DNA of 64,000 nucleotides from Paenibacillus sp. FJAT-29882 (GCF_001510645.1 NZ_LMVB01000001.1:1746573-1810572); one strand, 5' to 3'. Positions 16,496 through 25,121 are shown, numbered from the stretch's first letter. The notes: a model not told the origin generated them from the letters alone. A program made the numbers and translations.

Positions 16496-16672
16496 TCAAT
16501 AAAATTTAATTGGTTCACATAGAACTCTTAATACTTTTTTATATAACTTAGTAACAGCGTCATCACTTAGGTAAGTTTCTAATAATTCCTTTTCGCCGTT
16601 TATAGCTTCCCCTCTTGCTTTTATAACGTTCTGTGTAATCTCAGCTGCTTGGTCGTAAATTGTCTTGTACAT
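16496..16672 (-). CDS. small hypothetical protein
   Basis: A 58-residue helical, mostly soluble protein (MYKTIYDQAAEITQNVIKARGEAING...). The start at 16672 has GGAGGTGA 8 nt upstream. A 33-codon in-frame extension to 16771 is likely leader or element remnant. No family recognised, but the ribosome site is strong. Confidence 0.5.
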   Translation of the reverse strand: MYKTIYDQAAEITQNVIKARGEAINGEKELLETYLSDDAVTKLYKKVLRVLCEPIKFY

Positions 16673-16902
16673 AGTAATCACCTCCACAACTCTATGGATG
16701 ACAAAATGCTCAAATGTGTCGGATTGAGGAGGTCGGTTTACTGGACACGACAATCTCAACACAACATTCAATCTAATTCATAGGTTGTCTTGCGGAATGG
16801 TACTTTCAATTAAAAAGCTAACTGAAATTTTTTATAGAATAAAAAAAACGTAGTTTAAACCAAAGGAATATCATAAAATACGTCAATAAAATCAACTCTT
16901 AT

Positions 16903-18096
16903 CTACTTGTTTTTAGGGTAGTAGGAAGACCCGGGGTATTTCACAACAGGCCATTTCTCCTTGCGAAGAGAATCGAGCAATTCTGATCCAACATTTAGGT
17001 TGCTTTGAACTAATTCTTTAGGAGTCAATGCCATCCATTGATTCAGCGACACGCTTTCAAAGCGGTTGCTTTTGAACATCTCTAAAAACCATAACGTTTC
17101 GGGACCGGTGTTTTGAATATAGTGTCCAGTAGCAAAAGGGACATATCCGACATCACCAGCTCTATAATCAAATGTACGAGCTGCACCGTTTCCAGTAAAT
17201 ACAGTCATTCGCCCTTGTCCGGTAAGGTAATACTGCCACTCGTCATTATTGGGATGCCAATGAAGTTCTCTCATTGCACCCGGTTCAATCTCAACGAGTG
17301 CTGCTGCAATTGTTTTTGAAATTGGAAAGTTAGAAGCGTCCACAATTCGTACACTACCACCGGGCGTTTTAATTGGTGTTTGTTTCACCAGCTCGTGCTT
17401 GAAGGTTAAAGGAACTTCTTCAAAAGGTGACTGGACTTCTTGACTTTCCAGTGAACCGGGTACCTCCTCTTGATAGATATATACCTGTTCAGAAGGAATG
17501 GAGCTAAAAGCACTCTCTGGTACTCCGAAATTGGCCGACAAAACATCTTTTGGGGTATGTGCAAACCAATCAGAGATGGATAAGGTGGAAAGATCAGAAA
17601 AGTTTCCGTCATCGAAGACGAGCAGAAATTCACAATGTTCCAACCCTTGAATCGAATGTGGGATACCAGGGGGGAAGTACCAAATATCTCCCGGTCCGAT
17701 GTCGGCAATAAAATTTCGTCCTTGTTGATCAACCGAAGTTATACGTGCCTTTCCTAAAAGCATATAAGACCATTCGGCTTGTTTATGCCAATGGAGTTCA
17801 CGTATTCCGCCAGCCGTTAAACTCATATTTACTCCTGCAAGGGTGGTGGCGATAGGAAGTTCCCTCACCGTGATCTCGCGGGACCATCCACCATGATCTA
17901 ATTTCATAGAAGTATCTGAGAATGAAAATTTCAAGTTAGGGAGCAAGCCTGCATCCGTAATAGGTGGGACGAGCATATTTGGATTTTGAAGATCCCGCAT
18001 AATATTACGTGGTCCGGAGTCAATCCCTCCAGCTCCATCACTTCGGATAGGTTGAGGCACATTCCCACCCACTTGATTCATGGTTCGTTTTTCCAT
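16903..18096 (-). CDS. bicupin, oxalate decarboxylase family, variant lid
   Basis: A 397-residue double cupin very close in layout to Bacillus OxdC/OxdD. N-terminal metal site [10 protein letters not shown] plus PHSIQ; C-terminal site [12 protein letters not shown] plus GHYIQNTG, so both manganese sets (His-His-Glu-His) are present. The N-terminal flexible lid, Ser-Glu-Asn-Ser-Thr in OxdC, reads SDLST here (in [17 protein letters not shown]), replacing the known proton-donor glutamate with aspartate. Decarboxylation may therefore be weakened or altered. The ATG at 18096 has GAGGAG 7 nt upstream. Confidence 0.88.
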   Translation of the reverse strand: MEKRTMNQVGGNVPQPIRSDGAGGIDSGPRNIMRDLQNPNMLVPPITDAGLLPNLKFSFSDTSMKLDHGGWSREITVRELPIATTLAGVNMSLTAGGIRELHWHKQAEWSYMLLGKARITSVDQQGRNFIADIGPGDIWYFPPGIPHSIQGLEHCEFLLVFDDGNFSDLSTLSISDWFAHTPKDVLSANFGVPESAFSSIPSEQVYIYQEEVPGSLESQEVQSPFEEVPLTFKHELVKQTPIKTPGGSVRIVDASNFPISKTIAAALVEIEPGAMRELHWHPNNDEWQYYLTGQGRMTVFTGNGAARTFDYRAGDVGYVPFATGHYIQNTGPETLWFLEMFKSNRFESVSLNQWMALTPKELVQSNLNVGSELLDSLRKEKWPVVKYPGSSYYPKNK

Positions 18097-18218
18097 CACT
18101 ACGCTCCTCTTTTATGGATTATTAAGGGAAAATTCTTTTTCATAGTATATGACTTGGGCTTAAAATAGTTACTGTGCCTATTGATAAAAAAACAGGGGAT
18201 CTTATTTTCTTTAAAGGT

Positions 18219-18510
18219 TTTGTTCACAATCTGGCTCTTTAGTTGAACAAGGTCCCAAAGTATCAGATGAATACTCTATACAAATCTAGTTAACATAAAG
18301 TCAATTTTTCGGAACTTCGGAAACATAAAACCCCTTTGGCGCTCAAAGGGGTTCCGAATTGTCTATTTCTATCGTTTATACATGACATTGTTAATGAATC
18401 ACCATTTTCGGCTTCTGAAAAAGCCTGGTAGCTGCATAAAAAAGGGGTGTTTTATGCAAATTATTCTTTCGCTAAAGCACCCGTTTGTTTAAGTACATTT
18501 GTTCACAATC
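18219..18510 (-). repeat. attC-like cassette element, GGAACTTCCG insert type
   Basis: Left half GTTCACAATCTGGCTCTTTAGTTGAACAAG, then the long insert shared with 14150 and 23852 (TACAAATCTAGTTAACATAA, GGAACTTCGG, CCCCTTTGGCGCTC/AAAGGGGTTCC, TTTTCGGCTTCTGAAAAAGCC), then GCTAAAGCACCCGTTTGTTTAAG with a TTCACAATC tail. Confidence 0.7.
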
Positions 18511-18518
18511 ATCTTAGT

Positions 18519-19397
18519 TCAAGATAGATACTTTTTAGAAGCTGATGCCCACGCTAAGTAGAATTCTTCTACTGTTGAATATCTGTCTTTTTTATCTTTC
18601 TCAACTGCCTTCATCGCTACTTCGTAAAGTTCTTGACCTGCACCCCACTTTAAAATTGAACGGTCAAGTTCTCCACCTAACAATCCAAATGCGATTGCAC
18701 CCATATTAAATACATTAGTTCTTTCATCAATCTCAGCATCCAATTCAAATTCTTCAGGCGACATAAATCTTGATGAACCCCATAGTCTCCCCATCGTATT
18801 TATAAATGGTTTCTTCTTATAAAAATCAATATCACAAATCTTTGTGCTATTATTCTCGAAATTATATAAAATACTTCCATCATAAAAATCAATAGCTACA
18901 TAGTTCTGCTTCTCCACATATACATGGAATTCAAAAATACATTTCAGTGATACTAAACGAAATTCAATAGGTAATTGTTTAAATCGAAAAAATGGTGAAT
19001 CAGGATGTGTATATTTCTGTGGCGGAGGAAACGACCAATGAGAATGAAGACATTCCCCATCAAACCAATCGAATTCTAATGCATATCCCTCAGCAACTTG
19101 AAAATGATTTATTAATTTTATTAAATGTGGATGTTTCAACTTTTCATAAAGAGGAATTGACTGCTTTAATCTTGCTATTGCATCTTCAGGTTGTCCTGAA
19201 TATTCTAAAGTCTTTGCCCCTGCATACTTCACAAACCTTTTAATACCACTTTTTTCGATGCCGAAACATATATTTCCAGAATCTTGTTCATCAAAGACAC
19301 AAAACACTTCACCAAGACTTCTAAGCCATTCGAAATCATGTTTATCTTTTAATTGGAATGAAACACTATCTAAACTTATTATTTGTGTATCGTTCAT
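18519..19397 (-). CDS. Hanks-type protein kinase-like protein with degenerate motifs
   Basis: A 292-residue protein with a kinase-like sequence plan: lysine in RFVKYAGAKT (about 54-63), a hinge region LEFDWFDGECLHSHW, a catalytic-loop equivalent NYVAIDFYDGSILYNF, a metal-loop equivalent CDIDFY in place of DFG, and SPEE in place of APE. The HRD histidine-arginine pair is missing. It may phosphorylate a small molecule or be a pseudokinase. GGAGG precedes the ATG. Single gene between two elements. Confidence 0.6.
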   Translation of the reverse strand: MNDTQIISLDSVSFQLKDKHDFEWLRSLGEVFCVFDEQDSGNICFGIEKSGIKRFVKYAGAKTLEYSGQPEDAIARLKQSIPLYEKLKHPHLIKLINHFQVAEGYALEFDWFDGECLHSHWSFPPPQKYTHPDSPFFRFKQLPIEFRLVSLKCIFEFHVYVEKQNYVAIDFYDGSILYNFENNSTKICDIDFYKKKPFINTMGRLWGSSRFMSPEEFELDAEIDERTNVFNMGAIAFGLLGGELDRSILKWGAGQELYEVAMKAVEKDKKDRYSTVEEFYLAWASASKKYLS

Positions 19398-19461
19398 TTA
19401 ATACCTCCAAAAATATACTTGTTTTCTACATTAATGTTCTATACCATTTAATAAAACCTTC

Positions 19462-19560
19462 CGTTTTACTAACCTGCCCCATTAGTTGAATAAGTTTTTT
19501 TCGAATGTATGATTTGAGTTATATTCATACATTCAAAATACTACTAATTGTGGTCTTTCC
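19462..19560 (-). repeat. attC-like cassette element lacking its right core
   Basis: Left dyad TTTTACTAAC and ATTAGTTGAA around CTGCCCC, then GAATGTATGATTTG/ATACATTC and ACTAATTGTGGTC. No CACCCGTTAG half follows before the next gene, so the element looks truncated. Confidence 0.55.
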
Positions 19561-19592
19561 CTCTCTCTCCGAACAATATTCTTTCCTCGTGA

Positions 19593-20147
19593 TTATTTAT
19601 CATCTATATCAAATTCATACATACTTTCTTCTTGTTTAATATCTACTTTCCAAGTATCCTTTTCCTTATCATAAGTTATATTTCTAATGGCAGCTATCCA
19701 ATTTGATGTAGATTCTGACTCAAGTTCTTTTAATGCTTTACGAACTACTTGCGATTCTGATAAATCGGCTTTATCCGGTTTATATTCTGGGAGAATCGTC
19801 ACCTTTTTTGCTTTTCCTTGACCAGGATAGGATTCCAATATTGGGCCATCGGCTTCAACAAGTACTCTTTGACCGACCTCTAGCTCCTCTGAAGCTTTCG
19901 GATAATGATAACTAATTGCATCAAAATATTCTTTTTCTCCACCATTCGAACTAAAGTCGCTAGGGATAGCGTTTACCACCATCATTCCTTGTTCTTCTAT
20001 GCTTAGAACATAAAGCCCTTTCTTGGAAGCTTTATCACTTGTATCCGCATTTGAGTCCGTCTTTTCTGTATGGCCATTTAATGAGCAACCCATCAAAAAC
20101 AATAACACTATGAGCGATACTATAAGAAAACCTTTGCCTTTTTTCAT
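19593..20147 (-). CDS. DUF3221-type lipoprotein (YobA-like)
   Basis: A 184-residue lipoprotein: signal MKKGKGFLIVSLIVLLF, lipobox LMGC, a Ser/Thr/Asp linker, then the DUF3221 core (GLYVLSIEEQGMMVV, YDAISYHY-like FDAISYHY, LEVGQRVLVEADGPILESYPGQGKAKKV). The family is a small beta-barrel of unknown role in Bacillus envelopes. A C-terminal 50-residue region (VVRKALKELES...) is an addition. GGGGAGGTG lies upstream. Confidence 0.8.
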   Translation of the reverse strand: MKKGKGFLIVSLIVLLFLMGCSLNGHTEKTDSNADTSDKASKKGLYVLSIEEQGMMVVNAIPSDFSSNGGEKEYFDAISYHYPKASEELEVGQRVLVEADGPILESYPGQGKAKKVTILPEYKPDKADLSESQVVRKALKELESESTSNWIAAIRNITYDKEKDTWKVDIKQEESMYEFDIDDK

Positions 20148-20195
20148 TTATCGGACACCTCCCCTTTTTTTCTATATAATTCCACTTTATCATTT

Positions 20196-20329
20196 CCTTG
20201 TTCAACAATCCTACCTTTAGATAAATAAGGAGTTTTTCTGAATTTATTATTTTGTATATTTACGTACATTGAAAAGACCACCAATTTGGTGGTCACGTTG
20301 TTGAATTAAAGCACCCCGTTAGTTCAATA
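20196..20329 (-). repeat. attC-like cassette element, ACCACC insert type
   Basis: Left dyad TTCAACAATC and TTTAGATAAA, insert with TACATTGAAAAGACC and stem ACCACC/GGTGGT, right half TTAAAGCACCCCGTTAGTTCAA. Nearly the same as 4726-4856 and 24681-24824. Confidence 0.7.
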
Positions 20330-20529
20330 AGGTTTAACTTTATTTAGTTCTATTTCGGTACGATATAACATTGTCTTAACCGAATTATGAAACATTTCAT
20401 AGTCTTCTTGGTCTGTTTGAACATTATCTAAGTATACTCCCTTAAATTCATTACAATAATGTTCCTTATCACTATATGGTTCTCTTAACTCTTTGTTATC
20501 TTTAAAAAATCATTAAAGAACACATCCAT
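20324..20529 (-). pseudogene. short frameshifted gene end
   Basis: A frame reads KDNKELREPYSDKEHYCNEF and ends TEIELNKVKPY with its TGA in the element arm. The only upstream ATG (20529, MDVFFNDF) is in another frame, joined by a one-base slip in a six-T run. It has no ribosome site and nearly abuts the S66 gene stop. It looks like a truncated cassette end. Confidence 0.45.
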
Positions 20530-20533
20530 AATT

Positions 20534-21547
20534 TTATTTAAAAGTTTGTAACACAGTACCTTGACCATTATCTGATTCAACTTCAGCGTATGCTCCATTT
20601 ATAAAAGTCATTTGTGGTGGAACATGACCGCAATCAATATCGTACAAAATAGGAATTTGAAGCTCTTTTGAAAGTTCTTTATAAACATCTTCAACTGTAT
20701 AATTTGTAATAGTTGTATTAGCTGAACTTCTCCCAAACATAATGCCACTACAATCCTCAAACCAACCAGCTAATTTCATTTGCACGAGGGACCTACGCAA
20801 GTCAGTTGTTGATAACTCACAATTTTCGAGATACCAAATGACAGAATCTCCTTCAATATAATTCTCTTTAAAATTATGTACATTCCCATATGGTGTACCA
20901 ATCAAATGTCTAATTGTATCAATACAACCACCAAGTAATCGCCCCTGTATCTTAACTTTTTCGTTTACAGCTGATTTCCAGTAAGTTTGTTCTGTTAGAT
21001 TGAAAATATAAGGAGTAGGGGTATCATATTGCCATTCTTTTTGATATTTTTCTGATGAATGTTGGAGAATTGATTCATTCATTTTGGTAGACAATACTGT
21101 TCGCCACATTGCTGTTGTATCATCAGAATACTCTCCTCTTAAATCCACTAAGTTGGTTCCGTGGGCTGTAGCAGTACCCGTTTTCAATGTAATTGCTAAC
21201 AGTAGCAGACTAATATCAGAATAACCTAATATCCACTTACTTTGTATATTTTCAAAGTCAATATATTCAAGTGTCTCAATAAGTAGCTCTCCGCCCCAAG
21301 GAGGAATAATAAGTTGAATATTATCACTAAGCATCATTTTATTAAACTCTTCTGCACGCTTTTTAGCAGATGCAGACTTTTCCTTATCTTGAGTCCATGC
21401 AGTTTCTCCACAAATGAAGTTAAAACCTTTCTTTTCCACACTTTTGAATGCAGATTTTAACAAGGGATGTAATTCACTTGGGACTCCAGATGATGGTGCA
21501 GTTACTCCTATTGTTGCACCTTTTTCTAAGGTTGGATATTTTATCAT
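20534..21547 (-). CDS. S66-family peptidase (LD-carboxypeptidase / MccF-like)
   Basis: A 337-residue cytosolic serine peptidase. The nucleophile elbow is LGYSDIS, with GATIGVTAPSSGVP at the N-terminus and DCGHVPPQMT supplying the histidine near the C-terminus. The S66 family covers murein tetrapeptide LD-carboxypeptidases and MccF enzymes that inactivate microcin C-like peptide-nucleotides. Its length suits the MccF branch. The start at 21547 is preceded by GGGAG; a longer frame to 21586 lacks a site. Confidence 0.88.
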   Translation of the reverse strand: MIKYPTLEKGATIGVTAPSSGVPSELHPLLKSAFKSVEKKGFNFICGETAWTQDKEKSASAKKRAEEFNKMMLSDNIQLIIPPWGGELLIETLEYIDFENIQSKWILGYSDISLLLLAITLKTGTATAHGTNLVDLRGEYSDDTTAMWRTVLSTKMNESILQHSSEKYQKEWQYDTPTPYIFNLTEQTYWKSAVNEKVKIQGRLLGGCIDTIRHLIGTPYGNVHNFKENYIEGDSVIWYLENCELSTTDLRRSLVQMKLAGWFEDCSGIMFGRSSANTTITNYTVEDVYKELSKELQIPILYDIDCGHVPPQMTFINGAYAEVESDNGQGTVLQTFK

Positions 21548-21613
21548 GTTTAGCCACTCTCCCAACGCTTTTAGTAATAATAACATTTTAAATGTTATTA
21601 AAAAACACTTCTT

Positions 21614-21702
21614 TTATTACACTAACCTGCCAGTTAGTCGAATAAAAAAAGCTGCCGTAGCAGACTTTCTTTACTGAACTAAAGCATTCTTTAGTTCAAC
21701 AA
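21614..21702 (-). repeat. attC-like cassette element, GCTGCCGTAGC insert
   Basis: Left dyad TACACTAAC and GTTAGTCGAA around CTGCCA, stem GCTGCcGTAGC, then ACTGAACTAAAGCATTCTTTAGTTCAAC. Close copy of 9656-9745. Confidence 0.7.
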
Positions 21703-21722
21703 CAAAATTTATTATTATCCTA

Positions 21723-22073
21723 TTACTTCTCCCAAAGCTCTATACGTCTTCCCTCCGGATCTTCAATCCAAATAAACTTTCCAAATTCATTAATCGTCTT
21801 TTCCATAACAAGGGGAACACCCATTTTTTCTAGATGTTTGATACTGTCATCCAAATTTTCAACTTGAAAGTTTAACATCACTTGTTGTTCTGTTGGAAAA
21901 TAGCGGTCATCTTCAGAAAAGAAGGAAAAGATAGTTTCATTGCCTGATTGTGGTGTAATAATGGTACCATTCCAATTTTCAATTTCAATTTTTAGGACTT
22001 TACTGTACCATTTTTTTATATCCTCTAGATTTTTAGTCCTCCAAAAGATTCCTCCAAAACCCTTTATTATCAT
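21723..22073 (-). CDS. VOC-family protein
   Basis: A 116-residue single-domain vicinal-oxygen-chelate protein (GIFWRTKNLEDIKKWYSKVLKIE at the start, VMLNFQVENLDDSIKHLEKMGV in the middle, FIWIEDPEGRRIELWE at the end with the metal-ligand glutamate). AAGGAG before ATG. Single gene between two elements. Substrate unknown; dimeric thiol or drug-modifying enzymes share this fold. Confidence 0.85.
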   Translation of the reverse strand: MIIKGFGGIFWRTKNLEDIKKWYSKVLKIEIENWNGTIITPQSGNETIFSFFSEDDRYFPTEQQVMLNFQVENLDDSIKHLEKMGVPLVMEKTINEFGKFIWIEDPEGRRIELWEK

Positions 22074-22137
22074 AAGAATCTCCTTCCTATCCCATTAGTT
22101 ATTAATTTAAATTCTAGTTTTGAAAGCGAATTCCTTC

Positions 22138-22370
22138 TTTCACTAACCTGCCCCGTTAGCTTAATACGCTAAATTAAAAAACTCCTCTTATTTTATTAAG
22201 AGGAGTTTACATAATCACCCTTATAGGTACTGAAAAAGGATCTTCGGTTGGAAGATCCTTTTAGCTGCTAGTTCAATTAAAGCGCCCGATTACTGAAGAT
22301 CGAAAATTTAAAAGAACTTTAAAAATTGTTCTTAGTTATGTGTTAAAGCACTCGTTAGCCAATAAAGAAA
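22138..22370 (-). repeat. attC-like cassette element, AAGAGGAGTTT insert type
   Basis: Left dyad TCACTAAC and GTTAGCTTAA around CTGCCCC. Insert with AACTCCTCTTATTTTA/AAGAGGAGTTTACATAATC and AAAAGGATCTTC/GAAGATCCTTTT, then AAAGCGCCCGATTACTGAAG, and a second right half AAAGCACTCGTTAGCCAA (to 22370). A double site. Confidence 0.7.
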
Positions 22371-22381
22371 TAGCTTTTACA

Positions 22382-22840
22382 TTAACTTTTTACAAGCTTC
22401 TCCTTCAATTCAACCAACTTTTTCTTAATGAAAGGATCTGTATCTTCAGGTAATTGATCCAACTTGAAAAATTCAGCTTCAATTGCTTGATTCTCATCAG
22501 ATATTAATTCTCCTTCATAGTCCGTACATAAATAACCTATTGCAACAGTATGATATTCATCTTCACCGTTCTTAGGTTTTGTATTTAATTCCTGACCAGA
22601 GTAAACACCAAATAATCTTAGAGAATTTAACATCAAACCTAAATCTTCTCTTACATTTCTTTTAATACAATGCTCAACTGACTCATTTAACTGCAATATT
22701 CCACCTGAAATTCCCCAAGGTGCACCTAAATATCTATACAATAATATTTCGCCTTTATTATTTATAATAGCTACGCTTGGTCGGACTATTATCAGTGGAG
22801 CATTTCCGAGCATTTCTCTTATATCTTCACAATAACCCAT
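22382..22840 (-). CDS. NUDIX hydrolase
   Basis: A 152-residue NUDIX protein. The Nudix box starts GGILQLNE and continues SVEHCIKRNVREDLGL; the usual RE is RN, while the downstream ED pair of the metal-binding helix is present. PWGIS precedes it, as in the YjhB-like branch. It follows the metallochaperone gene by 10 nt. Substrate probably a nucleoside-diphosphate derivative; not predictable. Confidence 0.85.
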   Translation of the reverse strand: MGYCEDIREMLGNAPLIIVRPSVAIINNKGEILLYRYLGAPWGISGGILQLNESVEHCIKRNVREDLGLMLNSLRLFGVYSGQELNTKPKNGEDEYHTVAIGYLCTDYEGELISDENQAIEAEFFKLDQLPEDTDPFIKKKLVELKEKLVKS

Positions 22841-22850
22841 AAAATCCTAC

Positions 22851-23309
22851 CTATGTTAATTGATTAATAAACTTTGTAACGTTTCCTAGGCAGCAACTAC
22901 CTTGAGGGTTATTCACTTCACAACCACATCGGTTTTCCTTTATGTTCTCTCGAATATGTTCTACTGGATTAGCAGTAATACCTTTTTCAACATATTTCTT
23001 TATTTTCTCTTTTGTCCAGTTAAAACAATAACAAATCGGTGTAAGAGGCGAATCATCTTTTTGATAGACAGCTACCTTTATATCAGATAAAAGATACATG
23101 TTATTATTCGTATCAAAATATACTACATCACAATCTTTGGTTAGACAAAAATAGTGATTTTCTTTAGCGCTTAATGTTTCTAAAGCAGATGGTTTAAGCA
23201 TTGATTTTAATGTTATCAACTTTATATTTTTAACTTTATTTTTACAAGATGGACAATTTACAACATTTTCAATATTTATCTCTTTAGTGTTATTACAACA
23301 ATCTGACAT
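22851..23309 (-). CDS. CopZ-type iron-sulfur/zinc metallochaperone-like protein
   Basis: A 152-residue cysteine-rich protein. N-terminal NCPSCKNK, then the family block LITLKSMLKPSALETLSAKE, HYFCLTKDCDVVYF, PICYCFNWT (BFD-like cysteine pair) and the end CGCEVNNPQGSCCLGNV. This matches the zinc and [2Fe-2S]-binding CopZ N-terminal class, which delivers metal ions and is found in Bacillus mer operons. It is preceded by MerR and followed by NUDIX in one operon. The likely role is metal handling, perhaps mercury. Confidence 0.8.
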   Translation of the reverse strand: MSDCCNNTKEINIENVVNCPSCKNKVKNIKLITLKSMLKPSALETLSAKENHYFCLTKDCDVVYFDTNNNMYLLSDIKVAVYQKDDSPLTPICYCFNWTKEKIKKYVEKGITANPVEHIRENIKENRCGCEVNNPQGSCCLGNVTKFINQLT

Positions 23310-23345
23310 TATTCTCCCACCTTATTTTTATATTCTTTTTCTGCT

Positions 23346-23741
23346 CTAATTCATCAATGTTTCGATAATAGGACATTCGAAAATATTTTTGTTTTCAGGA
23401 CATCTTTCTTTAAGGTCTGTCAACATTTGTTCAATTTTTTTAAGATCTTCAATTTTACGCTGGATGTCTTCTAATTTTAGAACAGTGAAATCATATATGT
23501 CACAGCACTTTGTTTCGTTACGATCGACAACCCCTAGTAATTTATCAATTTCATTTAAGGTAAATCCCAATTCCTGCATCCGTTTTATGAAATTCAATCG
23601 ATCGACCGTTTGTAGAGAATACATTCGGTATCCTTTTTCGTTACGATCAGGTTCTTGAATCAAACCTAAACGCTCATAATAACGAATGGTCTCCTTGTTA
23701 ACGCCACACCTTTCAGCCAATTCCCCAATACGATATTGCAT
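23346..23741 (-). CDS. merR: MerR-type mercury-responsive regulator
   Basis: A 131-residue MerR protein. The winged helix is RIGELAERCGVNKETIRYYERLGLI; the effector region carries the mercury set: Cys in CCDIYDF (about 79-80), then CPENKNIFECPIIETL with the second and third cysteines. Length and cysteine spacing fit the Hg(II) class of Gram-positive mer operons. The promoter upstream has the typical 20-bp spacer with a central dyad. No merA follows in the window. Confidence 0.85.
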   Translation of the reverse strand: MQYRIGELAERCGVNKETIRYYERLGLIQEPDRNEKGYRMYSLQTVDRLNFIKRMQELGFTLNEIDKLLGVVDRNETKCCDIYDFTVLKLEDIQRKIEDLKKIEQMLTDLKERCPENKNIFECPIIETLMN

Positions 23742-23759
23742 CTATCTCACCTCATATAA

Positions 23760-23791
23760 AGTATAAACCCTGTACCATAGTACAGGGTCAA
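23760..23791 (-). promoter_or_regulatory. MerR-type promoter with 20-bp spacer and operator dyad
   Basis: On the minus strand -35 TTGACC (23791-23786) and -10 TATACT (23765-23760) are 20 bp apart; between them lies the dyad CCCTGTAC...GTACAGGG (23768-23787). The overlong spacer is the classical MerR activation design. Confidence 0.8.
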
Positions 23792-23851
23792 GAGATGTAT
23801 TATTTACTAAGATCTACTTTCTTAAAATAAACTACCATTTTTCAATAAGCC

Positions 23852-24118
23852 TTAATCAACAATATGGCCCTTTAGTTGAATAAGATCTCAAAGAATCGAA
23901 TGAATACTGTATACAAAACTAGTTAACATAATAGCAATTTTCGAAACTTCCGAAATATAAACCCCCTTGGTGCTCAAGGGGTTCCGAATTGTTCATTTTT
24001 ATCGTTTATACATGGTTGATGAATCAACATTTTCGGCTTCTGAAGAAGCCTGGTAGCTACATAAAAAAGGGGGGATGCAAATTCTTCTTTCACTAAAGCT
24101 ACCCGTTAGCTTAATAAG
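23852..24118 (-). repeat. attC-like cassette element, GGAACTTCCG insert type
   Basis: Left half TCAACAATATGGCCCTTTAGTTGAATAAG, insert shared with 14150 and 18219 (AAAACTAGTTAACATAA, GAAACTTCCG, CCCCTTGGTGCTCAAGGGG, TTTTCGGCTTCTGAAGAAGCC), right half ACTAAAGCTACCCGTTAGCTTAA. Confidence 0.7.
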
Positions 24119-24192
24119 GAAAAAGTTTACTTGGAGAATAATTGTTTTAATGTTTATTGATTACCTCTCCTAAAATTTTAGATCTATTATGT

Positions 24193-24612
24193 CTATTTTT
24201 TAGAAATTACAGTAAACATCCCTGTCATGTTGGGTGAGAAATCTGTAAAATCATATTTTTCATAGAACGATTCTTTACCTTGTGATGCAAACAAACCAAC
24301 AAACGCCTTATCTGGGGCATTCGTATTTAAGTATTTAACCAAAAGATTCATTATTTCCTTTCCAATACCATTTTTCTGATAATCTGGATGAACCACTATA
24401 TCTTGGATATAGAAATAAATAGCCCCATCGCCAACAATTCTCCCCATACCAACAATTTGTTCATTATCCTTGACTGTGATGCAGTGAATAGAATTACTTA
24501 GTGATGTTTCCACCACTTCAAAATTCATATAATTAGTCCATCCCACAGACTCACACAAATATTTGTATTCTTCCAATGTTGGTATATTATTATCAATCTT
24601 ATATTTTTCCAA
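24193..24612 (-). CDS. GNAT acetyltransferase
   Basis: A 139-residue single-domain GNAT. The sequence has IVGMGRIVGDG, then IQDIVVHPDYQKNGIGKEIMNLL with the Q/R-x-x-G-x-G/A acetyl-CoA loop, and FYEKYDF near the end. It starts at TTG (24612) with GGAGG 7 nt upstream. Similar to small Bacillus GNATs that acylate amines. Single gene between two elements. Confidence 0.85.
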   Translation of the reverse strand: MEKYKIDNNIPTLEEYKYLCESVGWTNYMNFEVVETSLSNSIHCITVKDNEQIVGMGRIVGDGAIYFYIQDIVVHPDYQKNGIGKEIMNLLVKYLNTNAPDKAFVGLFASQGKESFYEKYDFTDFSPNMTGMFTVISKK

Positions 24613-24680
24613 AGTATTTCCTCCAATACCTCAAATTTCACCATAAATATATTCGACACCGTTTTATTTACTCCTCTACC

Positions 24681-24824
24681 TCAGCTAACCTGCTTCTTAG
24701 TTGAAGAAGGGGTCTTTTCAAATGTATAATTTTGTATAGTTTCGTACATTGAAAAGACCACCAATTTGGTGGTCACGTTGTTGAATTAAAGCACCCCGTT
24801 AGCTTAAGTACATTTCTTCACAAA
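24681..24824 (-). repeat. attC-like cassette element, ACCACC insert type with TTCACAAA tail
   Basis: Left dyad TCAGCTAAC and CTTAGTTGAA around CTGCTT, insert with TACATTGAAAAGACC and ACCACC/GGTGGT, right half TTAAAGCACCCCGTTAGCTTAAG then TTCTTCACAAA. Insert almost identical to 20196 and 4726. Confidence 0.75.
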
Positions 24825-24874
24825 AATGAACTACTTCTCTCTAAAACCATTGCCGAAAACTCATTATATTTACT

Positions 24875-25093
24875 TCATTTAGCAGAAAACCACAACACAA
24901 TAAGATTCATACTCACTATCCCCCAAGCTGCGGTTCCCACTATCCACCAAACTATGGATTTAGTTGAACTTTTCTTACTTTCCATATTTCTTTTTATAAA
25001 AGCGAGCTTACTTTCCATATTTTTTTTCATAGAAGCGAGAACAACAAATCCGATTATGATGAAACCAACAGTTATCCAAAGTAATAAATCCAC
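24875..25093 (-). CDS. small two-helix membrane protein
   Basis: A 72-residue protein: helix (about 2-20), a basic central stretch containing the near-repeat KKNMESKLAFIKRNMESKKS, then a second helix (about 47-68). It starts at GTG (25093) behind GGGGG. Internal duplication of the NMESK motif is visible. No family recognised. Confidence 0.6.
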   Translation of the reverse strand: MDLLLWITVGFIIIGFVVLASMKKNMESKLAFIKRNMESKKSSTKSIVWWIVGTAAWGIVSMNLIVLWFSAK

Positions 25094-25121
25094 TTTTTAT
25101 CCCCCTTTTTTGTGAATTACT

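Noticed and set aside
16673..16771. N-terminal extension of the 58-residue protein and a possible IS end (CACGACAATCTCAA repeated near 16481 and 16744)
   Set aside because: The repeat is short and imperfect and no transposase motif is visible; the strong GGAGGTGA fixes the start downstream.
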